The notes under the pieces were generated by a model. The model made no database searches. It saw only the letters and a program-made list of their open reading frames with translations, and was not told the origin of the DNA. Positions 34,803 through 44,607 of a stretch of 64,000 nucleotides of DNA are shown piece after piece. This stretch comes from a bacterium (GTDB lineage: Bacteria > Sumerlaeota > Sumerlaeia > SLMS01 > JAHLLQ01), in contig JAHLLQ010000002.1 in the NCBI GenBank assembly GCA_020444065.1, forward strand, positions 248,001 through 312,000, in the 5' to 3' direction. The position numbers and the translations under genes are program-made. Position 1 is the first letter of the stretch. Each line of letters starts with the position of its first letter.

Positions 34803-36764
34803 TTATCCGCCGTATTTCTCTTCGTAGGATTCGCGCAGGTGCTCGACGACATCCGGATCGGCGAGAGTCGTCGTGTCGCCGAGGGCCTGGCCGTCAGCGA
34901 TATCGCGCAGGAGCCGGCGCATGATCTTGCCGGAGCGTGTCTTCGGCAGGTCCGCGGAGAAGAGGATCTCCTCCGGACGGGCGATGGCGCCGATCTTCTC
35001 GACGACGTGCTTCGACAACTCGTCGCGCATCGTCGGCGTCATCTGGGCACGGCCCTTAAGCGTTACAAAGGCGACGATTGCCTGCCCCTTCAGGTCGTGT
35101 TTGCGACCCACCACGGCAGCCTCTGCGATCATCGGATGATCGACCAGAGCGGATTCGACTTCCATCGTGCCGATGCGATGACCGCTGACATTCAGAACGT
35201 CGTCTACGCGACCCAGGATCGTCAGGTAACCCTTTTCGTCGCGCTTCGCGCCGTCGCCGGGGAAGTAAATCGACTTGTCCCACTTGGAGAAGTACGTATT
35301 CACGTACCGATCGTCATCTCCCCAGATGGTGCGCAGCATTGCCGGCCAGGGCTTCGTGATTGCCAGCAACCCGCTGCCCTTTTCGACCTCGTTGCCTTGC
35401 TCGTCCAGGACCTTGGCTTCGATGCCGGGCATCGCGAACCCAGCGCTGCCGGGTTTCGCGGCCTGGGCCCCGGGCAGGGTCGTGATCATGATGTTGCCCG
35501 TCTCTGTCTGCCACCACGTATCGACGATCGGGCAAGAGAGCGGACCGATGTGTTCATGATACCACATCCAGGCTTCCGGATTGATGGGTTCGCCGACCGA
35601 GCCCAGCAACCGCAGGCTTGAAAGGTCATGCTGCGCGGGCAACTGACGGCCCCACTTCATGAAGGCGCGAATGGCCGTGGGTGCCGTGTAGAAGACTGTG
35701 ACCTTGTGGCGCGCGACCATTTCCCAGAAGCGATCCTGCTCCGGATGATTCGGCGCGCCTTCATACATCATCACCGTCGCGCCGGCCTGCAACGGACCGT
35801 ACACGATGTAGCTATGTCCCGTGACCCAGCCCACATCGGCTGTGCACCAGAACAAGTCGTCTTCCTTCAGATCGAACACCGTCTTCGTTGTGAAGTGCGT
35901 TCCGACGGAATACCCACCTGTCGTATGAACGATGCCCTTCGGTTTGCCTGTCGTGCCAGACGTGTAGAGAATGTAAAGCACATCTTCCGCGTCCATCTTT
36001 TCGGCCGGACAGACTGGGCTGGCCTGTTGCATCAGGCGATGATACCAGTGATCGCGCCCTTCCTGCACCTGGCAAGGGAACGGATCGCCGTGGGGGCGCT
36101 TCACGATGACGACGTTTTCAATCGACGGACAGTTCTTCAGGGCTTTGTCCGCCTCGTTCTTCAGCGCGAGAACATTGCCGCGACGCCAGCCGCCGTCCGC
36201 CGTGATCAGCAGCTTGGCTTCCGCATCGTTGATTCGATCGGAGAGTGATTCTGGCGAGAATCCGCCGAACACGACACTGTGAATGGCGCCGATTCGCGCG
36301 CAGGCCAACATCGCCACGGCCGCCTCAACGATCATCGGCATGTAGATCGCCACGCGGTCGCCCTTCTGGACGCCGAGGCCCTTCATCGCGTTGGCGAACT
36401 TGCAGACTTCCGTGTGGAGCTGCTGGTACGTCAGTGTGCGAATTTCGCCCGGCTCGCCTTCCCAGATCAGCGCTGCCTTGTGACGGCGGCCGCTCTTCAG
36501 GTGGCGATCGAGACAATTGTGGGTGATGTTGATCTTTCCGCCGACAAACCACTTAGCGTGGGGCGGATTCCACTGCAGGACTTCCTTCCACGGCTCGAAC
36601 CATTCGAGCTCGCGGGCCTGCTCCTCCCAGAACTTAACGTAGTCCTCCTCTCCCTGACGGTGCAGCGATTCGTCTCGAACCACCGCATTCGCCGCGAATT
36701 CGGCACTCGGGGGGAATTCTCGCTCCTCGTGCAGAAGATCGTCGAAGACCGTCGTTTCGCTCAT
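34803..36764 (-). CDS. acs: acetyl-coenzyme A synthetase
   Basis: 653 residues, the normal length. It activates acetate with ATP and CoA to acetyl-CoA. The N-terminus has the ACAS-type WxKWF-like start ([17 protein letters not shown]). The AMP-binding P-loop is [19 protein letters not shown], and the C-terminus has [18 protein letters not shown] with the catalytic lysine that is acetylated for control in known Acs enzymes. GEPINPEAW and TWWQTETG are also present. AAGGAAAGG precedes ATG 36764. A terminator upstream (36885-36910) separates it from the protease gene. Confidence 0.96.
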   Translation of the reverse strand: MSETTVFDDLLHEEREFPPSAEFAANAVVRDESLHRQGEEDYVKFWEEQARELEWFEPWKEVLQWNPPHAKWFVGGKINITHNCLDRHLKSGRRHKAALIWEGEPGEIRTLTYQQLHTEVCKFANAMKGLGVQKGDRVAIYMPMIVEAAVAMLACARIGAIHSVVFGGFSPESLSDRINDAEAKLLITADGGWRRGNVLALKNEADKALKNCPSIENVVIVKRPHGDPFPCQVQEGRDHWYHRLMQQASPVCPAEKMDAEDVLYILYTSGTTGKPKGIVHTTGGYSVGTHFTTKTVFDLKEDDLFWCTADVGWVTGHSYIVYGPLQAGATVMMYEGAPNHPEQDRFWEMVARHKVTVFYTAPTAIRAFMKWGRQLPAQHDLSSLRLLGSVGEPINPEAWMWYHEHIGPLSCPIVDTWWQTETGNIMITTLPGAQAAKPGSAGFAMPGIEAKVLDEQGNEVEKGSGLLAITKPWPAMLRTIWGDDDRYVNTYFSKWDKSIYFPGDGAKRDEKGYLTILGRVDDVLNVSGHRIGTMEVESALVDHPMIAEAAVVGRKHDLKGQAIVAFVTLKGRAQMTPTMRDELSKHVVEKIGAIARPEEILFSADLPKTRSGKIMRRLLRDIADGQALGDTTTLADPDVVEHLRESYEEKYGG

Positions 36765-36884
36765 GGAATGGGCCTTTCCTTGGAATTACCGGGCGCCGAC
36801 GCCGGTGGCCGCGCCTTGCCGATCTCATGATCGGTTCTTGGAAATGACCATATGAGCAAGAATTGGACGAACCGGTCCAAAGAA

Positions 36885-36910
36885 GTGCCCCCGGCCGAAG
36901 CCGGGGGCAC
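36885..36910 (-). terminator. intrinsic terminator of the metalloprotease gene
   Basis: GTGCCCCCGGC (36885-36895) and GCCGGGGGCAC (36900-36910) form a perfect 11-bp stem with a 4-nt loop. The minus strand continues TTCTTTGG. It lies 25 nt past the protease stop. Confidence 0.8.
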
Positions 36911-36935
36911 TGGATACTGCCTCTGCAGGGGAAAA

Positions 36936-39839
36936 TCACCGCATGTAGGGGCTTCCGCCCATCGGCGGCATCCCGCTTCTCAGGCTCTGCGCCGCGCCTT
37001 CGGAGGGCGTCGGCTGGCCGAAGATGATGCGGAATCCGGACGATCCGCCGTTCTCGCCAACCACGTAGTCGGCAGCCAGGACCTTCTGGATCCGCATGCT
37101 GGACTCTTCCAAGTGTGCCGTCGTGTAGGGATCCAGCTTGGAGGCGCGCTTGTCGGCGAGCATCTCGTCGATATTCGCGCCGAGGTCCTTCAACTGCTTC
37201 CAGGCCAGCGTCCGGGCAATTGCCGGATAGGCGCTGCGCTCGCCGCCGTTGGCGATTGTGATCAGGCGACCCAGGTACTCGCGCTGCAGGTTGCGGCGCA
37301 GGTTCGTGATCATCGGTTTGCGGGCCGTGAAAGAATCGCCGAAGTCGGCGCCCTTCGGCTCCTTGACTTCCGTCCAGATGGAGGCGGTCAGCGTGTCGAG
37401 CAGTTCCGGCAGTGTGAACACGTCCTTGTCGGCCGGGACGTACATCTCGGCGTCGTACACCCACTCGATGCGCTGCGGATTCGTCAGGCTGAACATGATC
37501 GAACGCTGCATCGAGAGCACCTCATCCTGGATCGGATAGACGAGCGGCTCGCGCCAACTCGAGCTTCCGCGGTGCGACCAACGCCCGGCAGCCAGGTGCG
37601 TCTGGATTTCCGGATCGATCTTGAACGCATCCCTCGCGAAGATGTGTTCGGAGATCAGGCGTATGGCTTCGCGCTGCTTCTCTGCGTCGACCGGCACGAT
37701 CGGGGGACGGGCATTCGGGTCGCCCTTGTGATCGCGATACAGGTACGTGCCGCCGATGTGCTTGGCGGCCAGGTTGCCGACGGAGTAGCGCTGCCAGAAG
37801 AGCGTTTCGTACGCGCGGCGGGCCTTGTCGTAGCTCTCGTCGTCCTTCACTGCCACATCCAGCAGGCGCTCCATGATGTTGTTGGCGAGCTTCATGCGCT
37901 CCTGCGCGAACACGAGCGGATCCTTGCCAAGATCGAATCGGTTGATCGTTGGATCGGGCGAAGCCACGTCTTCATCGGTACCGTACTCGTGGCCGTGCTC
38001 GGTGGCTTTGTCGAGAATCTGCGACAGCATCTTGTCTTCACCCGACGGATAATCGCCGGTCCCAGCAATCGCATAGCCGTACTCGATCGCCCACTCGTCG
38101 TAGGGACCGATCGACTGCGTGATCCAAACGTCCGGCGGCGTGCCGTCGGCCTTTAGCGAATATGGATTGTAGTCCATGATCGAGGCGACCGTCGGGACTT
38201 CACGATCCGAGGTCTCGATGATTTCATTGTAGGTCTTCCAGGAACTGGCCTTGAAGTTGTGGCGCAAGCCGAGCGTGTGCCCGACTTCGTGAGCGACGAT
38301 TTCGCGGACCAGGCCGCCGATGAATTCCTCGGGCCATTCCGCGAACGGATCCTTCTCGTCTTTCTTCTCCTCGTCGTCCTTATCGTCATCGCCCTTATCG
38401 TCGCCATCCTTGGCCTTCTTGTTCTCTGCCTGAGACATCAGGCCGAGATCGAGGCCGAGACCAGCGAAGGCCAGCTCGCTGCCGAGCACCTGCCCGATGG
38501 AGCAGAAGTGCCCGCCGTGGGCGGCCGAGAAGGTATCTGCCATGATGTCCTGTGCGAACAGCGACCGCGGCGTCTGGCCGGCCAGGCGCGGGTCCTCCTG
38601 GATTCGCATGGCGTAGGCGGACTGCAGTTCATTCCAGAGCGGATGCTCTTCGGGATTCTGAGCCAGCCACTGGCGGAGCTTCGGAGTGTACTCAGCGTTC
38701 TGAGCCGCGGCCCGGACGAACACGTCGTAGGCATACAGGTAATAACGCACCATGGAGTCATCCATGATGATGTCTGCGTCGAAAATCTGGCCCGTGCGCG
38801 GATCGACGCGGGAGGGACCCTGCGCGTAGCCGCCCTGATTGGTCACCCAGCGGAAGAAGTTGTAGCGGGCATCTTCCGGATCCAGATCGGCGAACTCGTT
38901 GCTCTCGGTCTGCTGGCGAACGACGATGGCATCGGCGATGCCGATCTTCTCGAACGCCTTGTTCCATTCCTCGATGCCTTCGCGCACGTAGCGGCGATAA
39001 CGGATGGGAACCGACTTCTCGATGTAGAAAACAAGCGGCTCTTTCGGCGGAGAGAGCTTCAGCGACTTATCGGCCTTCTCCAGGTCCCAGCGGTTGATGT
39101 AGCGATCGAACATCGTGTCCGCTTCGGGGTCTTTGGAGAAATTTGTGCGAGCCGTCAGGAAATAGCCGACGCGCTGATCTGCGACACGCGGCTTGTAGTC
39201 TGTCTTCGGCAGGCGACCGAAGCTGTACGCGATTCCGAGCGCGCCATCGGGGCCGCGGAAGCGAATCTCGACGATCGTGTTGTCCGGGAAGGACTTCGCC
39301 TTCGCGACCTGGGAGACCTTGAAGCCGGTAATCCGTCCGACGAAGGCATCAGCCTGACCCGCCAGCAGGGCCTTCATGTCGATCAGGATGTTCCCATTGG
39401 TCTTTGCCAGGATCGGCGCCTTTGCGATGACCTGGTCCGGGTACGTCCGCTCAACGACGTCCTTCAGTTCGCCCTTGGCCGTGTAGAAGGTGTTTGGGAC
39501 GACAAAGAGGACTTCCTTGTCCATGACCTCGAGCTTCAGCAGGTCCTCGCCCCACTGGCTGCCGGCGTAAAGACCGGCGGAGGCGCTGGTCGAAAGCTGG
39601 AACTCGTCCTTGAGGGCCGGGCCGGCGAATTCGCCATACAACCGGTCCTCGTCCTTGTCGTAGTAGAGGGTCAGGAAGCCCGGGAGCTTCTCCATTCCCT
39701 CGGTCTTCTCGGCGATTTTCGGGAAATCGTCCTTCTTCTCCTTCTCACCCTCTTCGGCGCGGATTCCGGTGCCAAAGCTGGCCAGAAGTGCGATCGCGAG
39801 TAGCCCGATCCAGGCTCCACGAAGTCGTGCAAATCCCAT
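36936..39839 (-). CDS. exported zinc-dependent metalloprotease (DUF5117/DUF4953 family)
   Basis: 967 residues with a signal peptide (~1-28, ending GIRA) and a strong GGAGG before ATG 39839. The extended zincin motif HEVGHTLGLRH lies at residues 517-527. The N-terminal part (FLTLYYDKDEDRLYGEF ... YPDQVIAKAPIL) matches the DUF5117 portion, and the region after the zinc site matches the DUF4953 portion of this family. A lysine- and aspartate-rich loop just before the catalytic region (about KDGDDKGDDDKDDEEKK) looks like a calcium-binding or flexible insert. Substrates are unknown. Confidence 0.85.
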   Translation of the reverse strand: MGFARLRGAWIGLLAIALLASFGTGIRAEEGEKEKKDDFPKIAEKTEGMEKLPGFLTLYYDKDEDRLYGEFAGPALKDEFQLSTSASAGLYAGSQWGEDLLKLEVMDKEVLFVVPNTFYTAKGELKDVVERTYPDQVIAKAPILAKTNGNILIDMKALLAGQADAFVGRITGFKVSQVAKAKSFPDNTIVEIRFRGPDGALGIAYSFGRLPKTDYKPRVADQRVGYFLTARTNFSKDPEADTMFDRYINRWDLEKADKSLKLSPPKEPLVFYIEKSVPIRYRRYVREGIEEWNKAFEKIGIADAIVVRQQTESNEFADLDPEDARYNFFRWVTNQGGYAQGPSRVDPRTGQIFDADIIMDDSMVRYYLYAYDVFVRAAAQNAEYTPKLRQWLAQNPEEHPLWNELQSAYAMRIQEDPRLAGQTPRSLFAQDIMADTFSAAHGGHFCSIGQVLGSELAFAGLGLDLGLMSQAENKKAKDGDDKGDDDKDDEEKKDEKDPFAEWPEEFIGGLVREIVAHEVGHTLGLRHNFKASSWKTYNEIIETSDREVPTVASIMDYNPYSLKADGTPPDVWITQSIGPYDEWAIEYGYAIAGTGDYPSGEDKMLSQILDKATEHGHEYGTDEDVASPDPTINRFDLGKDPLVFAQERMKLANNIMERLLDVAVKDDESYDKARRAYETLFWQRYSVGNLAAKHIGGTYLYRDHKGDPNARPPIVPVDAEKQREAIRLISEHIFARDAFKIDPEIQTHLAAGRWSHRGSSSWREPLVYPIQDEVLSMQRSIMFSLTNPQRIEWVYDAEMYVPADKDVFTLPELLDTLTASIWTEVKEPKGADFGDSFTARKPMITNLRRNLQREYLGRLITIANGGERSAYPAIARTLAWKQLKDLGANIDEMLADKRASKLDPYTTAHLEESSMRIQKVLAADYVVGENGGSSGFRIIFGQPTPSEGAAQSLRSGMPPMGGSPYMR

Positions 39840-40082
39840 GGAAGGCCTCCCATGTTGTGATGAATGCCAAGCGCGAGTCCTCAGCCGGGCCCACGCAAAG
39901 ACGCAGCTAGCCAGCGAATTCTACGCCGCTAGCGCCATTTCCTTGAGATCGCGGCGCCGTTTTTTGTTCTGTTCCGAGACTCGCATATATCGATCGGCAG
40001 CCTTTGAAAGGCCTGTGCGCACAAGAAATCCGCCGCGGACGGGGCCGCGGCGGATTTGATTACCAGGTGTCGTTATTTGCGG
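39840..40082. other. 243-nt intergenic region
   Basis: Apart from the terminator at 40026-40057 I see no gene or strong promoter pair. It would hold the promoter of the metalloprotease gene, transcribed from the minus strand. Confidence 0.5.
40026..40057 (-). terminator. long hairpin after the Ala-rich protein gene
   Basis: AAATCCGCCGCGG (40026-40038) and CCGCGGCGGATTT (40045-40057) form a perfect 13-bp stem with a 6-nt loop, 25 nt past the stop codon at 40083. The TTT run is part of the stem and CTTG follows. Confidence 0.75.
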
Positions 40083-41534
40083 TCAGCGGACCGACATGCC
40101 GCCTCCACGGTGGATCGTCGAGGGCGGCGGGCCTGGAGGCGCCGGGCCGAGCGTCACGGACACCGTTGCGCCGTCAGCCGTCTCAAAGACGTTCTTCACG
40201 TTGAAGTCAAAGCCATCCGTTGCGGACACGCCGAACAGGAGTGTGACCGCGTACTCTGCGTCCACAGGGCGGTGGAAGATGCCGGAACGGGCAATCGCGG
40301 CGGTCGCCTGAGCTTGAGCAAATGCGGCAACCGCGGCTGTGGCTTCCGCACTGGCAATGGCGACGGCGGCCGCAACGACGGCAGCCTGAGCATTTGCGAT
40401 AGCAGTCGCGATCGCGCCTGCCGAGGCGGCAGCACTGGCGGCAGCCAGCGCAGCCGCCTGGCTAGCTGCTGCGGCGGCCGCTTCCGCCTGAGCATCGGCA
40501 ACTGCTTGTGCTTCGGCAGTGGCCCCGGCACCGGACAGCGCTGCAGCCAGGGCGAGAAGGGCAACATCTGCCTGGGCGTATGCCGCTGCGACGGCACCCG
40601 CGGCGGTTCCTGTTTCGGTCATAGCAGCAGATGAGGCCTGTGCACCCGCGACTGCGGATGCCGAGACTGTCATGCTGCTCTTCGATTGGCTGACTGAGGC
40701 GCTGACTCCGCCATAGCCGGAGGCCTCACCGGTCGCGACTGCGGCCGAACTGGCCCCTGCGTAAGCTCCTGCGGCTGAAGCCGCGACGGCGGCAGCGGCA
40801 GCCTGAACTTGCGCCACGGCGATTGCCACGGCCTGTGCTTCGGCTTGAGCGGCAGCAGCGGAGTGAGCGGCAGCCTGAGCTGCTGCTGCCGCTTCCGCAT
40901 AGGCAGCAGCAATGGCCTGCGCCGCAGCGGCCGACTCGGCGGAGGCTTGCGCCGCAGCCTTCGCCTGGGCGTGAGCATCAGCCGCAGCGACTGCGGCAGC
41001 CTGAGCCTGCGCATCGGCGTCGGCAGCGGCGAAGACCTGGGAATAGGCGTACGAGGAAGCTTGTGCCGCCCAGTAGGCGGATTCCTCGGCCAGCGCGGCG
41101 AACATCTCTGTGCCGGCGGTACTATCGCGCGGGGGATTCATCAGTTCGATGGTTCCGATGATTTCGGAGTGAACGTCAGGCCCAGTCGGATCGCCGCGAA
41201 CAACCGTTGTCGTGCCGAAATTCGTCTTGGGAAGCAGCGGGACCGGCGACGGGCCGTAGATTTCGTACACCTGATCCATAATCACGGCCTTCAATGTCAC
41301 CGATTCACCCGCATCCATGTTTCTGCCGATCATCAGAACGGACCATAGAAGAAGCGGTTCGGAGCTTGTCAGGGTGACCATGACTTCCGTATCGACCGGC
41401 GTCACGGGGACATCCAGATTGTTGCTCTTCAGTGTTGTATGGTCGCCAATGGCCGCATAGGCGCCTGGCGAGAGGCTGAGCAGAAGCGCCAGCAAGAGGG
41501 CTCCTGCCAAAGGGATTTTCGAAGGTGTTCGCAT
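40083..41534 (-). CDS. secreted silk-like alanine-rich protein
   Basis: 483 residues from ATG 41534 (AAGGAG upstream; the frame runs further back but through the leader). The signal peptide ends GAYA. Residues ~28-145 are a normal beta-rich region. Residues ~146-416 are almost only Ala, with Gln, Ser, Glu, Asp, Val and a few Tyr and Gly (for example AAAQASAESAAAAQAIAAAY). One Gly/Ser-rich break (GEASGYGGVSASVSQSKSS) lies near the middle. A C-terminal domain (SGIFHRPVDAEYAVTLLFG ... ATVSVTLGP) resembles a second beta domain. The core looks like a long helical or coiled-coil silk such as insect coiled-coil fibroins, or like Ala-rich antifreeze rods. No family is recognised. Confidence 0.7.
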   Translation of the reverse strand: MRTPSKIPLAGALLLALLLSLSPGAYAAIGDHTTLKSNNLDVPVTPVDTEVMVTLTSSEPLLLWSVLMIGRNMDAGESVTLKAVIMDQVYEIYGPSPVPLLPKTNFGTTTVVRGDPTGPDVHSEIIGTIELMNPPRDSTAGTEMFAALAEESAYWAAQASSYAYSQVFAAADADAQAQAAAVAAADAHAQAKAAAQASAESAAAAQAIAAAYAEAAAAAQAAAHSAAAAQAEAQAVAIAVAQVQAAAAAVAASAAGAYAGASSAAVATGEASGYGGVSASVSQSKSSMTVSASAVAGAQASSAAMTETGTAAGAVAAAYAQADVALLALAAALSGAGATAEAQAVADAQAEAAAAAASQAAALAAASAAASAGAIATAIANAQAAVVAAAVAIASAEATAAVAAFAQAQATAAIARSGIFHRPVDAEYAVTLLFGVSATDGFDFNVKNVFETADGATVSVTLGPAPPGPPPSTIHRGGGMSVR

Positions 41535-41873
41535 ACTCGGTTCTCCTTGCTGTGATTGTTTGGCGAGGAACCTTGCTTGCGAGCAGACGCTCAAAAAAAG
41601 AAGCCGGTAGCCGACAGCCTGTATGGCTGCCTCCTCCGTCTCCAGCCTCAATAGCATGCATCTGCCCAGCCGAAAAGTCCTCGGCGGGTCTTCAGATTCA
41701 AATGTCCGCTTCAACAACTACAGCAAACGCCACGATCGCATGGGAAGTCAAGTCGAATGCCCTGATGCCGAAGTGTTCCGACAGCGACTTATGCAGTCGC
41801 ATATCCGATTGATCCCTGTCTTTGCGATCCACAAGTCTTGCCTCGAAGCAGTTGATGACCTCATGAGGCGGAC
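41535..41873. other. 339-nt divergent intergenic region with a structured leader
   Basis: On the minus strand, towards the Ala-rich gene, CCCGCCGA pairs with TCGGC-GGG across 41665-41688. Further down, CAGCC-AUACA-GGCUG (about 41615-41630) sits just before a run of seven U (41593-41599). The arrangement looks like an RNA leader or attenuator about 60-130 nt upstream of the start codon. I could not match it to a known riboswitch. No clear promoter pair was found for mprF on the plus strand. Confidence 0.3.
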
Positions 41874-44498
41874 ATGCCGGATTCTTTCGAAAAAACAAAA
41901 CCGCACCGATCCCTGCATCTTCCCGCCGGCATGAAGAAGTTGAAGATCTTCTTGAGGTACGCCCCGTATCTTGGAGTTATCCTGCTGCCGATCGCGCTGG
42001 GCGTGATTTACCACGAGCTTCGCCACACGGATTGGCCGAGCGTTCGAGCCTATGCCCATTCGCTCTCCATCGAGCGAATTCTTCTGTTCCTGTTGGCCGT
42101 GGCAGGCGGGTATGCCGCATGCACCGGCTACGATGTTCTGGGGCTTCATTACGCCGGGCGGCTGAAGGGCCAGGCGATGAAGGCCGTGAAGTACTCCTTC
42201 ATCGGATTCGCGTTCAGCCACAACCTTGGGAATTCTGCCGTGACGGGGACGTCCGTTCGCTTGAGGCGCTACTCTGTGCTCGGGCTCTCGCCCTCGGAAG
42301 TATTCCGCGTACTCGGTATCACTCTGTTCGGGCCTTGGACGGGTTTCTGCACGTTGATCGGAGTGACGTTGGCACTCGTCCCGATGGGGGAGCAAGTCAG
42401 TGGCATTCTCAGCGCCGACTGGTTGGGATGGGCTCTGCTGACGGTACCCGTGACTGTCTTACTTGTTTCGGGGCTGCGTCGGCGACCGCTCCGTATGGGT
42501 TCCATGGAGTTCACGCTCCCTCGGCTCTCGATCATCGCGCCAATGACGCTGGTTTCCATTCTGGACTGGGGACTGGCAGGCACAGCCATCTATCTGCTGA
42601 TGCCGGCGGACGCAGGATTCACATGGGGGCTGATCATCCGGATCTACCTGCTGTCGCAGGTATTGGGGCTGCTCAGCCAGGTGCCCGGCGGGTTGGGGGT
42701 TTTCGAAGGGGCGTTCCTGTTTCTTCTGCCCGCGGACTTACCACGCGCCGAGGCAGCCGGCGCGCTTGTCGTCTTCCGAGTGATGTACTACTTCCTTCCG
42801 TTTGCGATCGCTGCGGCGCTCATGGCCTGGGAGGAGTATCGCGCCTATCATGCGCAGGTGCAGACCTGGCTCGACACGATGAATAGTCTGAATCGTGCCG
42901 TGGCCCCGACGTTGATCTCGGTTCTCATCTTCTTCAGCGGCGCTCTTCTTCTCTTCTCCACGGCGACGCCAATCCTGGAGCATCGCGTCACCTGGTTGTC
43001 GCAGTTCATTCCATTGGGAGCGATTGAACTCAGTCATTTACTGGCCAGCATCCTCGGCGTGCTGCTGATCGTCCTCGCATCGGCGCTGTACCGTCGAGTC
43101 TTTACGTCCTATCGACTCACGCTGTTTGTACTGCCGCTGGCGGCGATTCTGGAACTGTTGAAGGGCGCGGAGTGGGAGGTTGCGCTCTTGATGCTGATCA
43201 TGGCCGGTGTCCTGCGCGCCGCGCGTCCGGCGTTTACGCGCCGAGCGGCCATCCTGGCGCGATCGTTCTCGTTTGGATGGTGGGCCTCGATCTCGTGCGT
43301 GGTGATCAGCGTGCTTTGGATCGGCTTGTTCTGCTACAAGCACATCGACTACACGCACGATCTCTGGTGGCAGTTTGCGTTCGATGGCGACGCTCCGCGT
43401 TTTCTGCGCATGCAACTGGTCGTCATCGTAACGCTCATCTGCATCGGCGCGATGTCGTTGCTGCGGCCGGCCGTTGCAAGAGCCAAACTCGTCGCACCAC
43501 AAGCGCTCACAATGGAAGAGGTCCGCGAGATTGTTCACGACGACACAAAGAGCCAGGCCTGGTTAGCACTTCTCGGCGACAAGGAGTTCTTCGTCAGTCC
43601 GAAGCGCACAGCTTTCCTGATGTTCGGCCGCCAGGGAAACAGTTGCATCGTGATGGGCGATCCCGTGGGCGACGAAAGCGAATGGCAGGAGCTGCTCTGG
43701 CAATTCAAGGAACGGTGCGACAAGGAAGGAACGTACCCCGTCTTCTACGAGGTGGCCGAGCAGCACTTGCACTACTACGTCGAGCTTGGTCTGACACTGT
43801 TGAAGTTCGGCGAGTCCGGTCGCGTGCCGCTGCCGGAGTTTACACTCGAAGGCAAGAAGCGCGCGCGACTGCGGCAGGCTCGCAACCGCTCGGAGAAAGC
43901 AAACTGCCGATTCGAAGTCCTCCAGGACCGCGATCGCATTGCAGAGGTCTTGCCCGCGCTGCGACAGGTTTCCGACGAGTGGCTGCGCGAAAAGTCGGTG
44001 GGGGAGAAGGGGTTCACCCTCGGGTGCTTCCGCGAAGAGTACCTTTTGGAGTCGCCGATTGCCGTTGTCTTCCGCGAAGAGGAGCCCGTGGCGTTTGCGA
44101 ACTTATGGGTCTCCGCGGACAACACGGAAGTCTCCGGCGATCTGATGCGCTATGACGTTCAGCGCGCGCCCGACGTCATCATGGATTACCTGTTCACGGA
44201 ACTGATGTTGTGGGCGAAAGAGAACGGTTACCAGTGGTTTGTTCTCGGCATGACGCCCCTGGCGGGATTGGCGCAACGGCCGACCGCACCGCTTTGGAAC
44301 CGCATCGGATCGATGATTTTCAATCACGGCGAACGATTCTACAACTTCGAAGGCTTGCGCGAATACAAAGAGAAGTTCCGCCCCGAGTGGGAAGGCCGCT
44401 ACATCGCCGCGCCGGGCGGCTGGAGCCTGCCGCGCAGCCTGCTCGACACAGCCACTTTGATAGCCGGCGGAAGCATCACGAACATCTTCAAGGGGTGA
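41874..44498 (+). CDS. mprF: bifunctional phosphatidylglycerol lysyltransferase/flippase
   Basis: 874 residues from ATG 41874 (GAGG upstream; ATG 41931 is an alternative with no ribosome site). It transfers an amino acid from aminoacyl-tRNA to phosphatidylglycerol and flips the product outward, lowering negative surface charge. The N-terminal half is a flippase domain of many transmembrane helices (SHNLGNSAVTGTSVRLRRYS and SQVPGGLGVFEGAFLFLLP are typical). The C-terminal ~300 residues are the DUF2156/GNAT-like synthetase (FLMFGRQGNSCIVMGDPVG, RQARNRSEKANCRFEVL, WFVLGMTPLAGLAQRP). The amino acid specificity cannot be read from sequence here. Confidence 0.93.
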   Translation: MPDSFEKTKPHRSLHLPAGMKKLKIFLRYAPYLGVILLPIALGVIYHELRHTDWPSVRAYAHSLSIERILLFLLAVAGGYAACTGYDVLGLHYAGRLKGQAMKAVKYSFIGFAFSHNLGNSAVTGTSVRLRRYSVLGLSPSEVFRVLGITLFGPWTGFCTLIGVTLALVPMGEQVSGILSADWLGWALLTVPVTVLLVSGLRRRPLRMGSMEFTLPRLSIIAPMTLVSILDWGLAGTAIYLLMPADAGFTWGLIIRIYLLSQVLGLLSQVPGGLGVFEGAFLFLLPADLPRAEAAGALVVFRVMYYFLPFAIAAALMAWEEYRAYHAQVQTWLDTMNSLNRAVAPTLISVLIFFSGALLLFSTATPILEHRVTWLSQFIPLGAIELSHLLASILGVLLIVLASALYRRVFTSYRLTLFVLPLAAILELLKGAEWEVALLMLIMAGVLRAARPAFTRRAAILARSFSFGWWASISCVVISVLWIGLFCYKHIDYTHDLWWQFAFDGDAPRFLRMQLVVIVTLICIGAMSLLRPAVARAKLVAPQALTMEEVREIVHDDTKSQAWLALLGDKEFFVSPKRTAFLMFGRQGNSCIVMGDPVGDESEWQELLWQFKERCDKEGTYPVFYEVAEQHLHYYVELGLTLLKFGESGRVPLPEFTLEGKKRARLRQARNRSEKANCRFEVLQDRDRIAEVLPALRQVSDEWLREKSVGEKGFTLGCFREEYLLESPIAVVFREEEPVAFANLWVSADNTEVSGDLMRYDVQRAPDVIMDYLFTELMLWAKENGYQWFVLGMTPLAGLAQRPTAPLWNRIGSMIFNHGERFYNFEGLREYKEKFRPEWEGRYIAAPGGWSLPRSLLDTATLIAGGSITNIFKG

Positions 44499-44607
44499 GT
44501 TTGGCAGTCCGATTCGCAATCGGGCAGGAGCCAGAGAAGAGCGTGTGCCCGAATCGTGCAGGGCTACGCTGTAATGCCTACGTAACCCCTATCAGATGAC
44601 ACCCAAC

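Noticed and set aside
38259-39803. 514-codon plus-strand open frame
   Set aside because: Antisense to the metalloprotease, whose HExxH motif and signal peptide are in the minus frame.
40083-41534. Ala-rich frame as a shadow of a plus-strand gene
   Set aside because: The minus frame has a strong ribosome site, a good signal peptide and two normal flanking domains in the same frame, and the plus-strand frames are broken into short Arg/Pro-rich pieces.
41535-41700. Cyclic-di-GMP (GEMM) riboswitch
   Set aside because: The leader has GGAGACG and a GGCTACCGG-like end but lacks the conserved CAAA-containing cores, so it is only described as a structured leader.
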